DNA of 64,000 nucleotides from Rhizobium sp. LC145 (GCF_001005825.1 NZ_LBHV01000002.1:434001-498000), one strand, 5' to 3'; numbered from the stretch's first letter, positions 1 to 8,718 are shown. Numbers and translations are program-made. The notes: generated by a model not told the origin, from the letters alone.

Positions 1-662
1 ACAAGCCCTTCCGCATGTGCCGCCTCAAGTCCCGGCAATACCACTTCCGTTAAGTAGTCGCCATTGCGTCCTTTATACTTCGGAGGCGTGGCGTGCGCGG
101 CAAGCCAGCTCGCCACCACGCGGACGGGCCTGACCTCGCCAAGCTTGCGGGCGGCGCGCAGCATCTTGAGCTCGCCCTCGATGTTCAGCGCATAGCCTGA
201 TTTGATTTCAATGGTGGAGACGCCTTCAGCCAGCAGAGTATCCAGTCGTGGAAGCGCCTGCTGCACCAATTCGTCTTCGGAAAGAGCGTTGGTTGCCTTG
301 ACGGAGGAGATGATGCCGCCGCCGGCACGGGCGATTTCCTCGTAAGTCGCGCCGGCGAGCCGCATTTCGAATTCCATTGCCCGGTCACCGCCGAAGACGA
401 GATGCGTATGGCAGTCGACAAGGGCAGGGGTGATCCAGCGGCCGCCACAATCCATGGCCTCCGCATCAGCGGCGAATTCTCCAGGCAGATCGGCTTCGGT
501 TCCGACATAGGCGAGCCTGCCATCGCTCACCGCGATCGCTCCGGCTTCGATGACGCCGAAGCCTTTGGAATTTGGCGTAAGTGTCGCAATCCGCGCGTTC
601 CGCCAAAGGCGGGAGGAACCTCCCGTACCGGATGCGGCTTTCACAAAATCGTCCCCATACAT
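1..662 (-). CDS. hutI: Imidazolonepropionase, 3' part missing (window edge)
   Basis: Third step of histidine degradation: hydrolyses 4-imidazolone-5-propionate to N-formimino-L-glutamate in the cytoplasm. The visible N-terminal ~220 residues carry the amidohydrolase metal motif D-C-H-T-H (His85, His87) followed by the HutI-typical VFGGDR and a glycine-rich ARAGGGI stretch. The family is about 420 residues, so roughly half is seen; the rest lies left of the window. The ATG at 660-662 is chosen because it begins a HutI-like N-terminus and has an AAAGG-type ribosome site upstream on the minus strand. It is divergent from hutF, with a HutC-type palindrome between them. Identification is secure from motifs and from the neighbouring hutF and hutC. 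Confidence 0.93.
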   Translation of the reverse strand, partial: MYGDDFVKAASGTGGSSRLWRNARIATLTPNSKGFGVIEAGAIAVSDGRLAYVGTEADLPGEFAADAEAMDCGGRWITPALVDCHTHLVFGGDRAMEFEMRLAGATYEEIARAGGGIISSVKATNALSEDELVQQALPRLDTLLAEGVSTIEIKSGYALNIEGELKMLRAARKLGEVRPVRVVASWLAAHATPPKYKGRNGDYLTEVVLPGLEAAHAEGL

Positions 663-691
663 CAGCTTTTCGCCTTTCTTTATGTGTCAAC

Positions 692-703
692 ATGTATATA
701 CAT
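692..703. promoter_or_regulatory. HutC-type operator palindrome ATGTATATACAT
   Basis: A perfect 12-bp palindrome in the 97-bp gap between the divergent hutI and hutF. GntR/HutC-family repressors are known to bind TGTATATACA-like palindromes, and a hutC gene lies just downstream, so this is the likely site where HutC represses both directions until urocanate is present. The palindrome is seen; binding is inferred. Confidence 0.7.
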
Positions 704-759
704 AATGGACAAAGTGACAAGCCGGAATTTTCGGCTCCGACGGCAAAGGAAAGAGAAGC

Positions 760-2103
760 ATGGTCACGCTTCATGCAGATAGGGCGCTCTTGCCGGAAGG
801 CTGGCGGAAAAACGTCCGGCTGACGATCGAAGAGACCCGCCTCTCCAGTGTGGAGGCCGATGTCGAGGCGGAGGCGGCCGACGAGCGTCATGAGCTGCTC
901 TTACCCGCGATGCCGAACCTCCATAGCCATGCCTTCCAGCGCGCAATGGCCGGTCTCACCGAGAAGCGCGGCCCCGGCGAGGACAGTTTCTGGAGCTGGC
1001 GGACGCTGATGTACAAGTTCGCGCTCTCCATGACGCCGGATCAGATGGAGGTGGTGGCCACCCAGCTATACATGGAGATGCTGGAGGCCGGTCTCAGCCG
1101 CGTGGGCGAGTTCCATTACCTGCATCATGACAAGGATGGCAGACACTACGCCAATATTGCGGAAATGGCCGAGCGGATTGCTTCTGCAAGTGCCGAAGCC
1201 GGCATTGCGCTCACCTTGCTGCCGGTCTTCTACGCCCATTCGGGTTTCGGCGGCGCAGAGCCGATCGAGGGGCAGCGGCGCTTCATTCACTCGCCCGAGG
1301 CGTTCGCGGCGCTCATGGAGCTTTGCGAAAAGCTCACCGCAGTTCTTCCCGGAGCGCGGCTTGGCGTTGCTCCTCATAGCCTGCGAGCTGTAACGCCGGA
1401 GGAGCTCGCAAGCATCGTGCGGATGACTGATGGGCCGGTTCATATCCATGTGGCGGAACAGGTCAGGGAGGTTGAAGACTGCCTGGCCTGGTCGGACGCA
1501 AGGCCGGTCGAATGGCTGCTGGCCAACATGCCGGTGAACGAGCGCTGGTGCCTGATCCATGCAACGCACATGAGCGAACAGGAAACACGAGGGGTGGCCA
1601 AAAGCGGCGCGATCGCCGGCCTTTGCCCGATCACCGAGGCCAATCTGGGCGATGGGATGTTCAACGGCGCGGCTTTCCTCGGCGAAAGCGGGCGGTTCGG
1701 CATCGGATCGGATTCAAATGTCTTGATCTCGGTGCCGGGCGAGCTGCGGCAGCTCGAATATTCGCAGCGTCTGGCCTCAAGGGCGCGCAATGTGATGGCT
1801 CGGCCGGAGGGTTCGACCGGTGCGCTGTTGTTCGAACAGGCGCTCCTTGGCGGCAGTCTCGCTCTCGGTGCGCCGGCCGGTTTGGCGGAGGGTAATTTTG
1901 CCGACATCGTATCGCTCGATCTCGGGGAAGTTCCCTATCTCTCTCCGGCCCAGATCCTCGATCACTGGATATTTGCGGGTGGGGTTGCGGTCGACTGTGT
2001 GTGGGCGCTCGGTCGCAAGCAGGTGGAGAACGGCCGGCATATCCGCCGCGACGCGATCAGCCGGCGGTTCCGTGCCACGATGAAGGAACTTCTCTCGCTA
2101 TGA
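760..2103 (+). CDS. hutF: Formimidoylglutamate deiminase
   Basis: Converts N-formimino-L-glutamate to N-formyl-L-glutamate plus ammonia, the first step of the five-step histidine route used by rhizobia and pseudomonads. The 447-residue length fits the family. Amidohydrolase features are the H-S-H metal pair at residues 55-57 (NLHSHAFQR), H-I-H-V-A-E-Q in the middle, and the catalytic Asp in GIGSDSNV. The ATG at 760 follows a GGAAAGAGAAG ribosome site and gives the family's usual N-terminus. The stop overlaps the hutC start (ATGA), so the two are translationally coupled. It is probably controlled by HutC through the palindrome at 692-703. Confidence 0.93.
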   Translation: MVTLHADRALLPEGWRKNVRLTIEETRLSSVEADVEAEAADERHELLLPAMPNLHSHAFQRAMAGLTEKRGPGEDSFWSWRTLMYKFALSMTPDQMEVVATQLYMEMLEAGLSRVGEFHYLHHDKDGRHYANIAEMAERIASASAEAGIALTLLPVFYAHSGFGGAEPIEGQRRFIHSPEAFAALMELCEKLTAVLPGARLGVAPHSLRAVTPEELASIVRMTDGPVHIHVAEQVREVEDCLAWSDARPVEWLLANMPVNERWCLIHATHMSEQETRGVAKSGAIAGLCPITEANLGDGMFNGAAFLGESGRFGIGSDSNVLISVPGELRQLEYSQRLASRARNVMARPEGSTGALLFEQALLGGSLALGAPAGLAEGNFADIVSLDLGEVPYLSPAQILDHWIFAGGVAVDCVWALGRKQVENGRHIRRDAISRRFRATMKELLSL

Positions 2104-2825
2104 CAACGGCGAAGGAAGCGACGCTTCATCAACGAATCCTGAGCGATCTTGAAGGCAAGATCGTCTCCGGGGAGTGGCCCCCGGGCCATCGCCTGCCGTT
2201 CGAGGTGGATCTCGCCGCGCAACACGGCTGCTCTCGCATGACGGCGAACAAGGTGCTGACGCAGCTTGCCAGGAGCGGCCTTATCGAACGCCGCAGGAAA
2301 TCCGGCAGCTTTGTCGCCCAGCCTGCGGCGCAAGCTGCCGTGCTCGAGATTCATGACATCGAGACCGAGGTGCGGTCGCTTCGGCTTGCCTATTCCTTCA
2401 GGCTGGCAAGCCGGATGGTGCGGAATGCAGGGCCGGCGGACCGGATACATCTGGACCTGCCAGAAAGCAGGCCCTTGCTCGATCTGACCTGCATCCACAA
2501 TGCCGGCGACCGCCCGTTCTGCCTTGAGCAGAGGCTCATCAATCTGTCTGCCGTGCCGGAAGCGGATGGCGAGGATTTCTCAAGGGTGGCGCCCGGCGCC
2601 TGGCTGATCAGCCGTGTGCCCTGGAGTGCCGCCGAACATCGCATTTCATCCGTTTCGGCCGGGGCAGATGCTGCTGCGGCGCTTGAGATCCCCCGCCATA
2701 CTGCCTGCCTTATCATCGAACGACGCACCTGGAGCAGCAGCGGTCCAGTCACCTTCGTGCGCTTCACCTATCCCGGTGACCGGCACATGCTGATTGCTCG
2801 CTTTACTCCCGGTGGGGAGAACTAG
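2100..2825 (+). CDS. hutC: Histidine utilisation repressor, GntR/HutC family
   Basis: A 241-residue regulator with an N-terminal GntR winged helix (about residues 8-75, with the CSRMTANKVL recognition-helix region) and a C-terminal UTRA effector domain (about 95-235). In the family urocanate binds the UTRA domain and releases the repressor from hut promoters. The ATG at 2100 overlaps the hutF stop by four bases; a longer in-frame reading from 2001 lies inside hutF and is not needed. Autoregulation through the palindrome upstream of hutF is likely. Confidence 0.9.
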   Translation: MTTAKEATLHQRILSDLEGKIVSGEWPPGHRLPFEVDLAAQHGCSRMTANKVLTQLARSGLIERRRKSGSFVAQPAAQAAVLEIHDIETEVRSLRLAYSFRLASRMVRNAGPADRIHLDLPESRPLLDLTCIHNAGDRPFCLEQRLINLSAVPEADGEDFSRVAPGAWLISRVPWSAAEHRISSVSAGADAAAALEIPRHTACLIIERRTWSSSGPVTFVRFTYPGDRHMLIARFTPGGEN

Positions 2826-2888
2826 GTCGTGAACTACATCTCGCGGATAGGCAGATGCTTGTGGCGGGCGTCCCAGGATTGGCATGGT

Positions 2889-2905
2889 TTAATCTTGGGG
2901 ATTAA
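2889..2905. promoter_or_regulatory. Small inverted repeat upstream of the DUF1275 gene
   Basis: TTAATC and GATTAA arms separated by five bases, within the AT-rich 167-bp gap after hutC. It lies about 90 bp before the start at 2993 and could be an operator or the 3' end signal of the hut transcript. No run of T follows, so a classical terminator is unlikely. Confidence 0.25.
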
Positions 2906-2992
2906 GAATTACGCTACTTATACATTGCAGCGTCTCCAGCCCCGATGCACTATGCATTTAGGCGGCTTTGACTTGGTGGTGACTGAACGAAA

Positions 2993-3736
2993 ATGCTCGT
3001 ACACGAAGGTGATACGCGAACGGCATCCGTAGACCTGCTGCTCGCTGCCATACTGGCGTTTGTCGCCGGCGGAGTGAATAGCGCAGGATACATGGTCTAC
3101 GGATACTTCTCGGCGAATATGACCGGGAACGTCTCCATTGCCTCCGAGCTGTTGTCCGTATGGCAGCTTAACGCCGCGTTTGCGTTTTTGACTGTTGTAG
3201 CGATGTTCATATTTGGAGCTTTCCTGGCTTCCCTTTTTATCGAGATCGGAAAAGGTAGAAAGCTCACCAACATCTATGCGCTCACGTTGGTGGCAGAGGC
3301 GGCCGTGTTGATGGCAGTAGGACTTGTCTTGGTACTTAAGGCGCAACCACCGAATGGCATTCTCGTCGTCGGTCTACTCAGTCTGACAATGGGCATTCAG
3401 AATGCCGCCTCAACCAGGATTTCCGGTAGCAGGGTTCGTACCACTCATGTTTCCGGGATTGCTACCGACATCGGCGTTGGACTTGCTATGTTATCGGGGA
3501 GCAAAGCCGATCCGGCAAAAGCAGATATGATTCGGCGCCTGAAGCTTCATCTCGCGACGATAATCTTCTTCGCCTTGGGAGGGGTTATCGGGGTTCTCAG
3601 CTACGAAAGCCTGCGCGGCTCGGCATTTTGTGTATTCGCCGCAATCCTTCTGTCCCTAAGCGCGCGCTATCTAAGAAAGCCTCCTACTCGAGAGCGGCCG
3701 GGTGCGAAAAAGTCACCACGCGCGACGATGGGCTGA
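2993..3736 (+). CDS. DUF1275 (YoaK-type) integral membrane protein
   Basis: A 247-residue, very hydrophobic protein with about six membrane segments. The early motif of DUF1275/YoaK is visible: AGGVNSAGY followed by SANMTGNVS (about residues 25-48), and later the paired IQNAA...THVSGIATDIG stretch. The family has no established function; some members are discussed as permease-like. The ATG at 2993 lacks a strong ribosome site. The last ~20 residues are Arg/Lys/Pro-rich and hydrophilic. Codon use is less GC-rich than in the flanking operons, with ATA, TTA and TTG common, suggesting a different history. Confidence 0.75.
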   Translation: MLVHEGDTRTASVDLLLAAILAFVAGGVNSAGYMVYGYFSANMTGNVSIASELLSVWQLNAAFAFLTVVAMFIFGAFLASLFIEIGKGRKLTNIYALTLVAEAAVLMAVGLVLVLKAQPPNGILVVGLLSLTMGIQNAASTRISGSRVRTTHVSGIATDIGVGLAMLSGSKADPAKADMIRRLKLHLATIIFFALGGVIGVLSYESLRGSAFCVFAAILLSLSARYLRKPPTRERPGAKKSPRATMG

Positions 3737-3800
3737 CGATGACTGCTCTCTCGAGGTGGTACGCCCGGTACTTATAATTGCCGCTATCACTCGGAATAAT

Positions 3801-3820
3801 CTTGATCAGCACCGATCAAG
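3801..3820. promoter_or_regulatory. Inverted repeat in front of the acyl carrier protein gene
   Basis: Seven-base perfect arms CTTGATC and GATCAAG separated by six bases, ending 36 bp before the ATG at 3857. The position fits an operator or a 5' leader hairpin. No regulator gene lies next to it. Confidence 0.35.
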
Positions 3821-3856
3821 AGATAGGTGCGCGCTCCTTCAACTGAGAGGGCCACA

Positions 3857-4132
3857 ATGGCGGATACAGACACTACGACGGCTAGCCGGATCAGAAACAT
3901 CATCGCCGAACAGCTCGGGGTCAGTTCCGATGAGATAACCGATAGCGCGCGTTTGACCGACGACCTGGGTGCTGATTCATTAGAGATCGCTCAGATCGTT
4001 ATTCTAATCGAGGAAGAGTTCGGAATCGACGTTCAAAATGATGTCGCGGAAAATCTGGTTACAGTGGCTGACGCGATCGATTTTGTAAAAGCAGTCGTGA
4101 AGGAACAAGGCGCCTCAGCAAAGCCTGCGTAA
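3857..4132 (+). CDS. Acyl carrier protein, orphan paralogue
   Basis: A 91-residue acyl carrier protein with the 4'-phosphopantetheine site D-L-G-A-D-S-L (Ser41) between helices I and II and the acidic helix EEEFGIDV. The ATG at 3857 is chosen because GAGAGG lies seven bases upstream; an in-frame start at 3827 would add residues not typical of the family. The sequence after the serine (EIAQIVILIEEE) differs from the usual rhizobial AcpP pattern (DTVELVMAFEEE), and no fatty-acid or polyketide synthesis gene lies alongside. It is therefore probably a dedicated carrier for an unlinked pathway rather than housekeeping AcpP. It is not AcpXL or NodF by motif. Confidence 0.85.
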   Translation: MADTDTTTASRIRNIIAEQLGVSSDEITDSARLTDDLGADSLEIAQIVILIEEEFGIDVQNDVAENLVTVADAIDFVKAVVKEQGASAKPA

Positions 4133-4141
4133 CCTCGCAAC

Positions 4142-4173
4142 AAAAAAGGCCGGGGCGAAACCGCACCGACCTT
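4142..4173. terminator. Hairpin between convergent acp and hydrolase genes
   Basis: A roughly 12-bp imperfect stem (AAGGCCGGGGCG against CGCACCGACCTT, two mismatches) with a short A-rich loop. On the minus strand it is followed by TTTTTTG, the layout of an intrinsic terminator for leftward transcription. On the plus strand it lies ten bases after the acp stop but lacks a T run. The hydrolase stop is about 185 bp away, so its real client is uncertain. Confidence 0.45.
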
Positions 4174-4358
4174 CCTCATCATCGCTATCTTTCCTGCCAG
4201 TACATCCGTGGTCAAAAGTCGAAGCGACGACGGCAATTGCGAGCGGCGATTTCATTCAGCGCTCATCAGCAATGCCGATGAGTGCAATATAGGATGCAAT
4301 TGCGTCTTAAACAAGTCGAGGACAATTATATGGCTACAGCGGAAGCGCAATCCTCACG

Positions 4359-5090
4359 CTATTGAGGCGCCTCCTCAAGACGCTGCTTCAGCAGCCAATC
4401 CCATAGTTCAGCATCATTCAAGGTCGCCCACTCGACGCCCGAATGATCGACACCTTCCAGCACGGTCAGTCGAGCGTTGCGTTTCAGAGTCTTAAGTCGC
4501 TCATAAAGCACAACCGAATCCGATAACGGGATTACATCATCATCTGAGCCATGAAACACCCAGAACGCAGCTTTCTCGTTCGTTCTATTCAGATAGTGCC
4601 GATTGCCGCCGCCAGCGATCGGCACGATAGCGGCGAATTTGTCCGGAAACTGTTCAGCCAAGGCCCAGGCGCCGAAGCCCCCCCGGCTAAAACCGACGAC
4701 ATAGATGCGTGAACGGTCAACGCGATATTTCGAAATTACTTCCTCAAGAGCAGAGTCCACTTTCTCGATTGGATAAAGCAGCTCTTCGCTCGGGTTTTGA
4801 GGAGAAAAGACGAGAAATGGAAATTGCTTTCCGTCTTCGATCAGCTTTGGAATGCCGCTCGATTTGACTTTTTCAATATCACTTCCACCCTGATCCCCTC
4901 CGTGGAGCCATATGACGAGAGGATAAGATTCCGTGGACGCCTCGTATCCATCCGGCGTGTACAAAAGATACTTGAGATCATTCTTGACGCTCGCACTCGA
5001 TGTGAGCGCGACCTGTCCGGCATTTGCAGCGCCAAGATTGAACAACCCAAGCGAAACCATTGCAACCAAAGGCAAAATCGTACGCAACAT
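4359..5090 (-). CDS. Secreted alpha/beta hydrolase (feruloyl esterase / PHB-depolymerase-like)
   Basis: A 243-residue exported serine hydrolase. The start at 5090 is fixed by a near-perfect AGGAGG ribosome site and begins a signal peptide (MLRTILPLVAM...AANA, cut near residue 24). After it come the oxyanion-type WLHGGDQGG (residues 61-69), the nucleophile elbow G-F-S-R-G (Ser135), a likely acid in GSDDDV (Asp184 or 185) and His216 in EGVDHSG, so the triad is complete. The closest look is to the single-domain prolyl-oligopeptidase-like esterases that act on polymers or small esters outside the cytoplasm. The substrate cannot be told. The gene stands alone and is convergent with acp. Confidence 0.75.
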   Translation of the reverse strand: MLRTILPLVAMVSLGLFNLGAANAGQVALTSSASVKNDLKYLLYTPDGYEASTESYPLVIWLHGGDQGGSDIEKVKSSGIPKLIEDGKQFPFLVFSPQNPSEELLYPIEKVDSALEEVISKYRVDRSRIYVVGFSRGGFGAWALAEQFPDKFAAIVPIAGGGNRHYLNRTNEKAAFWVFHGSDDDVIPLSDSVVLYERLKTLKRNARLTVLEGVDHSGVEWATLNDAELWDWLLKQRLEEAPQ

Positions 5091-5313
5091 TACACCACCT
5101 CCTCTGAAACGTTCGGAGGATAAGTTGGCACATGGCCTGATTCCGGACAATTGCTTCCCGCCGTTCATGATCACCGCGTCCGGTCCTGCCTGGTGCGCCG
5201 ACAACGAACCGCCGTTCGGAAGCATTCCTCCTTCCAGATTGCGACCTTGAAATTCCGATTAGCGGGGCATTGAATTCCAATCGGCCGAGATTCGAGAAAG
5301 CTCAATGCTTTGC

Positions 5314-5610
5314 CTAGGCATCCGCCTCACGGGCAGTAAGAACCTGCACCACCTGACGGCAGTTCTCGTTGCTCTGCGGCAGCAGTGTAACTGGATCGAC
5401 CAGACCGGCCGCAACACCCAGGCCATTTGCCGCCGCCCATCCCCAGTTCTCCTGCGCACGCTGGAGCAAGTTCGGTCCTTCAGACGTTATGCAGGCCCTA
5501 CCAGCCGCAACAATCTCCGCAGATGGGACGCCCTGAAGACGTTCAGAAATCTCAGCCTGAAGCGGCGTTACAACGAAGATGGCGAAAAGGTAGCTGATGA
5601 ACTCTGACAA
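5314..5610 (-). CDS. Small putative secreted protein, unknown function
   Basis: A 98-residue reading frame with a TTG start at 5610, supported by CAGGAG six bases upstream. The first ~19 residues (SEFISYLFAIFVVTPLQA) resemble a short signal peptide or membrane anchor. The mature part has two cysteines (near residues 40 and 85) that could form a disulfide, and several Trp/Asn. No family is recognised. No gene overlaps it on the other strand with better support. The 223 bp on its right-hand (3') side up to the hydrolase start, and the 220 bp between its own start and the next gene, show no further gene. Confidence 0.4.
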   Translation of the reverse strand: MSEFISYLFAIFVVTPLQAEISERLQGVPSAEIVAAGRACITSEGPNLLQRAQENWGWAAANGLGVAAGLVDPVTLLPQSNENCRQVVQVLTAREADA

Positions 5611-5830
5611 AGCGGTCTCCTGAGATTTTGCAGGAGATAGGTATACTCCGCGAGCCGCACCAGTGTGACACCCCGATTTTCAGCCCTATGCCGCCTCCGT
5701 TTTTGCCTCGCGTTGCCGGCGGCGCTCGTTCTGCACCTCGCCTCCAGGGAGATCTCTCGTCAAACCGGCAAGTAGAAGGTCTTGCGTCATCGGGGAGCCA
5801 AGCTTCGATGTTGGATTTCTTAAACTTGAC

Positions 5831-6532
5831 TTATGGAGCGGTCAGCCGCGCCAGGCGCATTCGCTCTATGATGTGGCGGCCTGACCCCTCGACATGACGC
5901 CCGATCATGCGGGCAGCGCCATCCGCGTCCTGTGCCTTGATGCAGGCGAGTAATTCGCGGTGTTCGTCCAGCACGTTCGACTGCCGGCTCAACGACGTTG
6001 GAAAACGGCGGCTGATCGCCCACAGGATGTGACGATGCCGCATCCATAGATCCACTGCATGCCGGTTGTAATGGCGGTCGTACATCAGTTTGTGGAACCG
6101 CAGATCCAGATTGGAGTGCTTCATTTCATCCGCGAAATTGAGCCCTTCGATCTCCGCCTGAATGCTTTCCAGCTCCTCGATGTCCTCCTTGGTGACGATC
6201 CCGACGAACCAGCGGGTCAGCGCCGGCTCGATCAAAACTTCGATCTCGCAGATATCGCGCACGAACTCCTCATCGATCGGCCGAACCCGCGCGCCACGGT
6301 TCGGCGTCATGATGACGAAGCCTTCGCCGCGAAGCTGCTGCAGCGCCTCTCTGACCGGGTTGGTGGACGTGCCCATGCGGCTTGCCAAATCAGCCACTTT
6401 CAGCCGTTCATTGGCCTTGACCCGCCCGTGGATGATGTCGTCGCGCAGCCGCTCGTAGATGGAGGAACCGCCGTCCTCCATGGAATCATCGCCCTCGGAG
6501 CTCGCGTCGCGAATGTTGGTGATCGTGCTCAT
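5831..6532 (-). CDS. GntR-family regulator, FadR/FCD subfamily
   Basis: A 233-residue regulator with an N-terminal winged helix (about 20-85; STNPVREALQQLRGEG is the recognition region) and an all-helical FCD domain (about 95-225) that in relatives binds carboxylate ligands through Asp/His residues and a metal. The ATG at 6532 is preferred over an in-frame TTG twelve codons upstream. It is divergent from the first sugar-acid ABC operon. By position and family it is the likely regulator of that operon and perhaps of the second one, with a uronate or aldonate as effector. A palindrome at 6571-6586 is its best nearby operator candidate. Confidence 0.85.
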   Translation of the reverse strand: MSTITNIRDASSEGDDSMEDGGSSIYERLRDDIIHGRVKANERLKVADLASRMGTSTNPVREALQQLRGEGFVIMTPNRGARVRPIDEEFVRDICEIEVLIEPALTRWFVGIVTKEDIEELESIQAEIEGLNFADEMKHSNLDLRFHKLMYDRHYNRHAVDLWMRHRHILWAISRRFPTSLSRQSNVLDEHRELLACIKAQDADGAARMIGRHVEGSGRHIIERMRLARLTAP

Positions 6533-6570
6533 GTGCTTGCTTTTAATGCACTTTCTTCTCGGTTGCAAAG

Positions 6571-6586
6571 AGTGAAATAGTTCACT
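6571..6586. promoter_or_regulatory. Operator candidate AGTGAA-N4-TTCACT
   Basis: Perfect six-base inverted arms separated by ATAG, in the 170-bp gap between the GntR/FCD gene and the SBP gene. A second looser pair, TACATT (6590-6595) and AATGTA (6609-6614), follows. The position suits autoregulation by the GntR/FCD protein and control of the SBP operon. The repeats are seen; their function is inferred. Confidence 0.45.
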
Positions 6587-6702
6587 TTATACATTCTGAT
6601 TGACAAATAATGTACGATCTGGAAGCTTTTGTCCATCTTGGGCCGCAACGGCCTATGGGGAGCAGGCCGGCGGTGAGGGTTGGCCCAAGAGGAGGAGAGA
6701 AG

Positions 6703-8640
6703 ATGCTTTATCAGCGGAAGCTGCGTGGCCTTGTCATGTCGTCAGGCCTGGTGGGGACGCTCATTCTAAGTTCGATGGCCCCGGCCTGGGCGATGGAGTT
6801 CAAGCAGTCGCCGATGCTGGAAGAAGAGGTCAAGGCCGGCAAGCTGCCCGCTGTTTCCGAGCGCCTTCCCGAGCAGCCCTATGTGGAGACGATGGTCGGT
6901 GGCGTCGGCAAATATGGCGGCACGCTGCGCACGACGATCCTCGCCAATGGCGACCACTATAACCTGACCCGTACGATCGCCAATGAACTACTAGTGCGCT
7001 GGGACCCCGAGTGGAAGAAGGTCGCCCCGTCACTGGCCGAGGAGTTCACCGCATCCGAGGACGCGACCACCTACACGTTCAAGCTCCGCAAGGGCTTGAA
7101 GTGGAGCGACGGTCAGCCCTTCACCGCCAACGACATCATGTTCTGGTACGAAGACGTGTTCATGAACGATGCGCTATCTCCTGCCAAGAACCCGACGTTC
7201 ACGGTCGCCGGCAAGCCGGTGAAGGTCCGCAAGATCGATGATGTCACCGTCGAGTTCAAGTTCGACTCGCCCTACGGTCTCTTCCTGCAGCAGCTCGCCT
7301 ATGGCCAGGGCCATTTGCCGGTCATCTATCCCAAGCATTATCTCAGCCAATTCCACGAGAAGTACAACAAGGACGGCATTGCGGACCTGCTCAAAGCCAA
7401 TCCGGCCGCTGGCGACTGGGTGGCGCTCTTCAATTCCAAGGTTTCACTGACCTTCCAACCGCCCTTCTGGCAGAATCTCGAACTGCCGACGCTGAACCCG
7501 TGGGTCCTGACGGTTCCCTATGCCGACAGTGAGCGCGTGGTGGCGACCCGCAACCCCTATTACTGGAAGGTCGATCCGGAGGGTAACCAGCTTCCCTATA
7601 TCGATGGCATCACCTGGGCAAAGCTCGACGATCCGCAGCTCATGGCGCTGAAGATGACCTCCGGTGAATTCGATTTCGCCTTCCGCCACATCAACAACTC
7701 GACCTTCAAATCCGTCCTTTTCGACGGACAGGAAACCGGAAACTACCGGTTCGTGGATGTGAAGGATCTGCCGGCAAACGACGCCGTGGTCCTGCTCAAT
7801 CTGAACTCCACCGATCCGCTGAAACGCAAGCTTTTCCAGAACAAGGATTTCCGCATCGCGCTGAGCCACGCGATCAATCGGCAGGAAATCATCGATCTCG
7901 TCTATGTGGGGCAGGGCGCTCCTGCCCAGGTTGCGGTCCAGCCCGAGCATGAACTCTTCAATGAGCGCGAGGCGACGCAATATACCGAATACAATCCCGA
8001 ACTCTCGAACGAGATGCTCGATAAGATAATGCCGAACAAGGATGCTGCGGGCTTCCGCCTGGATGAGACCGGCAAGCGCCTCACCATCAACTTCATGGTG
8101 GCGGATGTCTTCGGTCTCTCCTATCCGGACGTGATGCAGATGGTGCAGCAATATGCCAAGGATGTCGGCATCGATATCCAACTCCGCACCACCGATCGCG
8201 CTCGGCTTAACACCATGTGGGCGGCAAACGAGCAGGACGCCTATATCTGGAACTGTGTCGGCGGATTGTCGGAGGTTTACACCGATCCGCGCTGCTATAT
8301 GCCCTTCCAGAAGGCCGACATCTTCTTTGCCGTGAAATGGAGCGAGTGGTACTCCGATCATTCGACGGGGGAGGAGCCGCCGGCGGAAGTCAAGGCACTG
8401 ATGGCGGCCTATGACAAGGTGAACGCCGCCGTCACCGATGACGATCGCCGCGAGAAGATGAAGGAATTCCTGAACCTTTCGGCCGACAACTTCCTCAATA
8501 TCGGTATTTCGCGGCCCATGCCGAAATACATGATGGTATCGAAGAACCTGAAAAACGTCGTCGACGGCATCCCCATCACCGGCAATCTCTGGCATCCCGC
8601 ACCGACCCTGACCCAGTGGTACTTCGACAAGGCGAATTGA
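6703..8640 (+). CDS. ABC transporter substrate-binding protein, family 5 (long, AgpA-like)
   Basis: A 645-residue periplasmic binding protein of the Dpp/Opp family (SBP_bac_5). The ATG at 6703 has an excellent AGGAGG site and begins a signal peptide ending near PAWA (about residue 30); the longer in-frame reading from 6610 is rejected. Typical family stretches are YTFKLRKGLKWSDGQPFT and RIALSHAINRQEI. The unusual length (peptide binders are ~530) and the LPAVSERLPEQPYV opening match the carbohydrate-binding branch exemplified by AgpA of Sinorhizobium, so a sugar acid or oligosaccharide is more likely than a peptide. It is first in an operon with two permeases, a fused ATPase and two acid-sugar dehydratases. 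Confidence 0.88.
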   Translation: MLYQRKLRGLVMSSGLVGTLILSSMAPAWAMEFKQSPMLEEEVKAGKLPAVSERLPEQPYVETMVGGVGKYGGTLRTTILANGDHYNLTRTIANELLVRWDPEWKKVAPSLAEEFTASEDATTYTFKLRKGLKWSDGQPFTANDIMFWYEDVFMNDALSPAKNPTFTVAGKPVKVRKIDDVTVEFKFDSPYGLFLQQLAYGQGHLPVIYPKHYLSQFHEKYNKDGIADLLKANPAAGDWVALFNSKVSLTFQPPFWQNLELPTLNPWVLTVPYADSERVVATRNPYYWKVDPEGNQLPYIDGITWAKLDDPQLMALKMTSGEFDFAFRHINNSTFKSVLFDGQETGNYRFVDVKDLPANDAVVLLNLNSTDPLKRKLFQNKDFRIALSHAINRQEIIDLVYVGQGAPAQVAVQPEHELFNEREATQYTEYNPELSNEMLDKIMPNKDAAGFRLDETGKRLTINFMVADVFGLSYPDVMQMVQQYAKDVGIDIQLRTTDRARLNTMWAANEQDAYIWNCVGGLSEVYTDPRCYMPFQKADIFFAVKWSEWYSDHSTGEEPPAEVKALMAAYDKVNAAVTDDDRREKMKEFLNLSADNFLNIGISRPMPKYMMVSKNLKNVVDGIPITGNLWHPAPTLTQWYFDKAN

Positions 8641-8718
8641 CCGCCTCCTCCCGAGGCCGCCGGTGGCGCCCCTGCCATCGCCGGCTACCCCTTCGATCCG
8701 TTCGAACGGTCCCAAACC

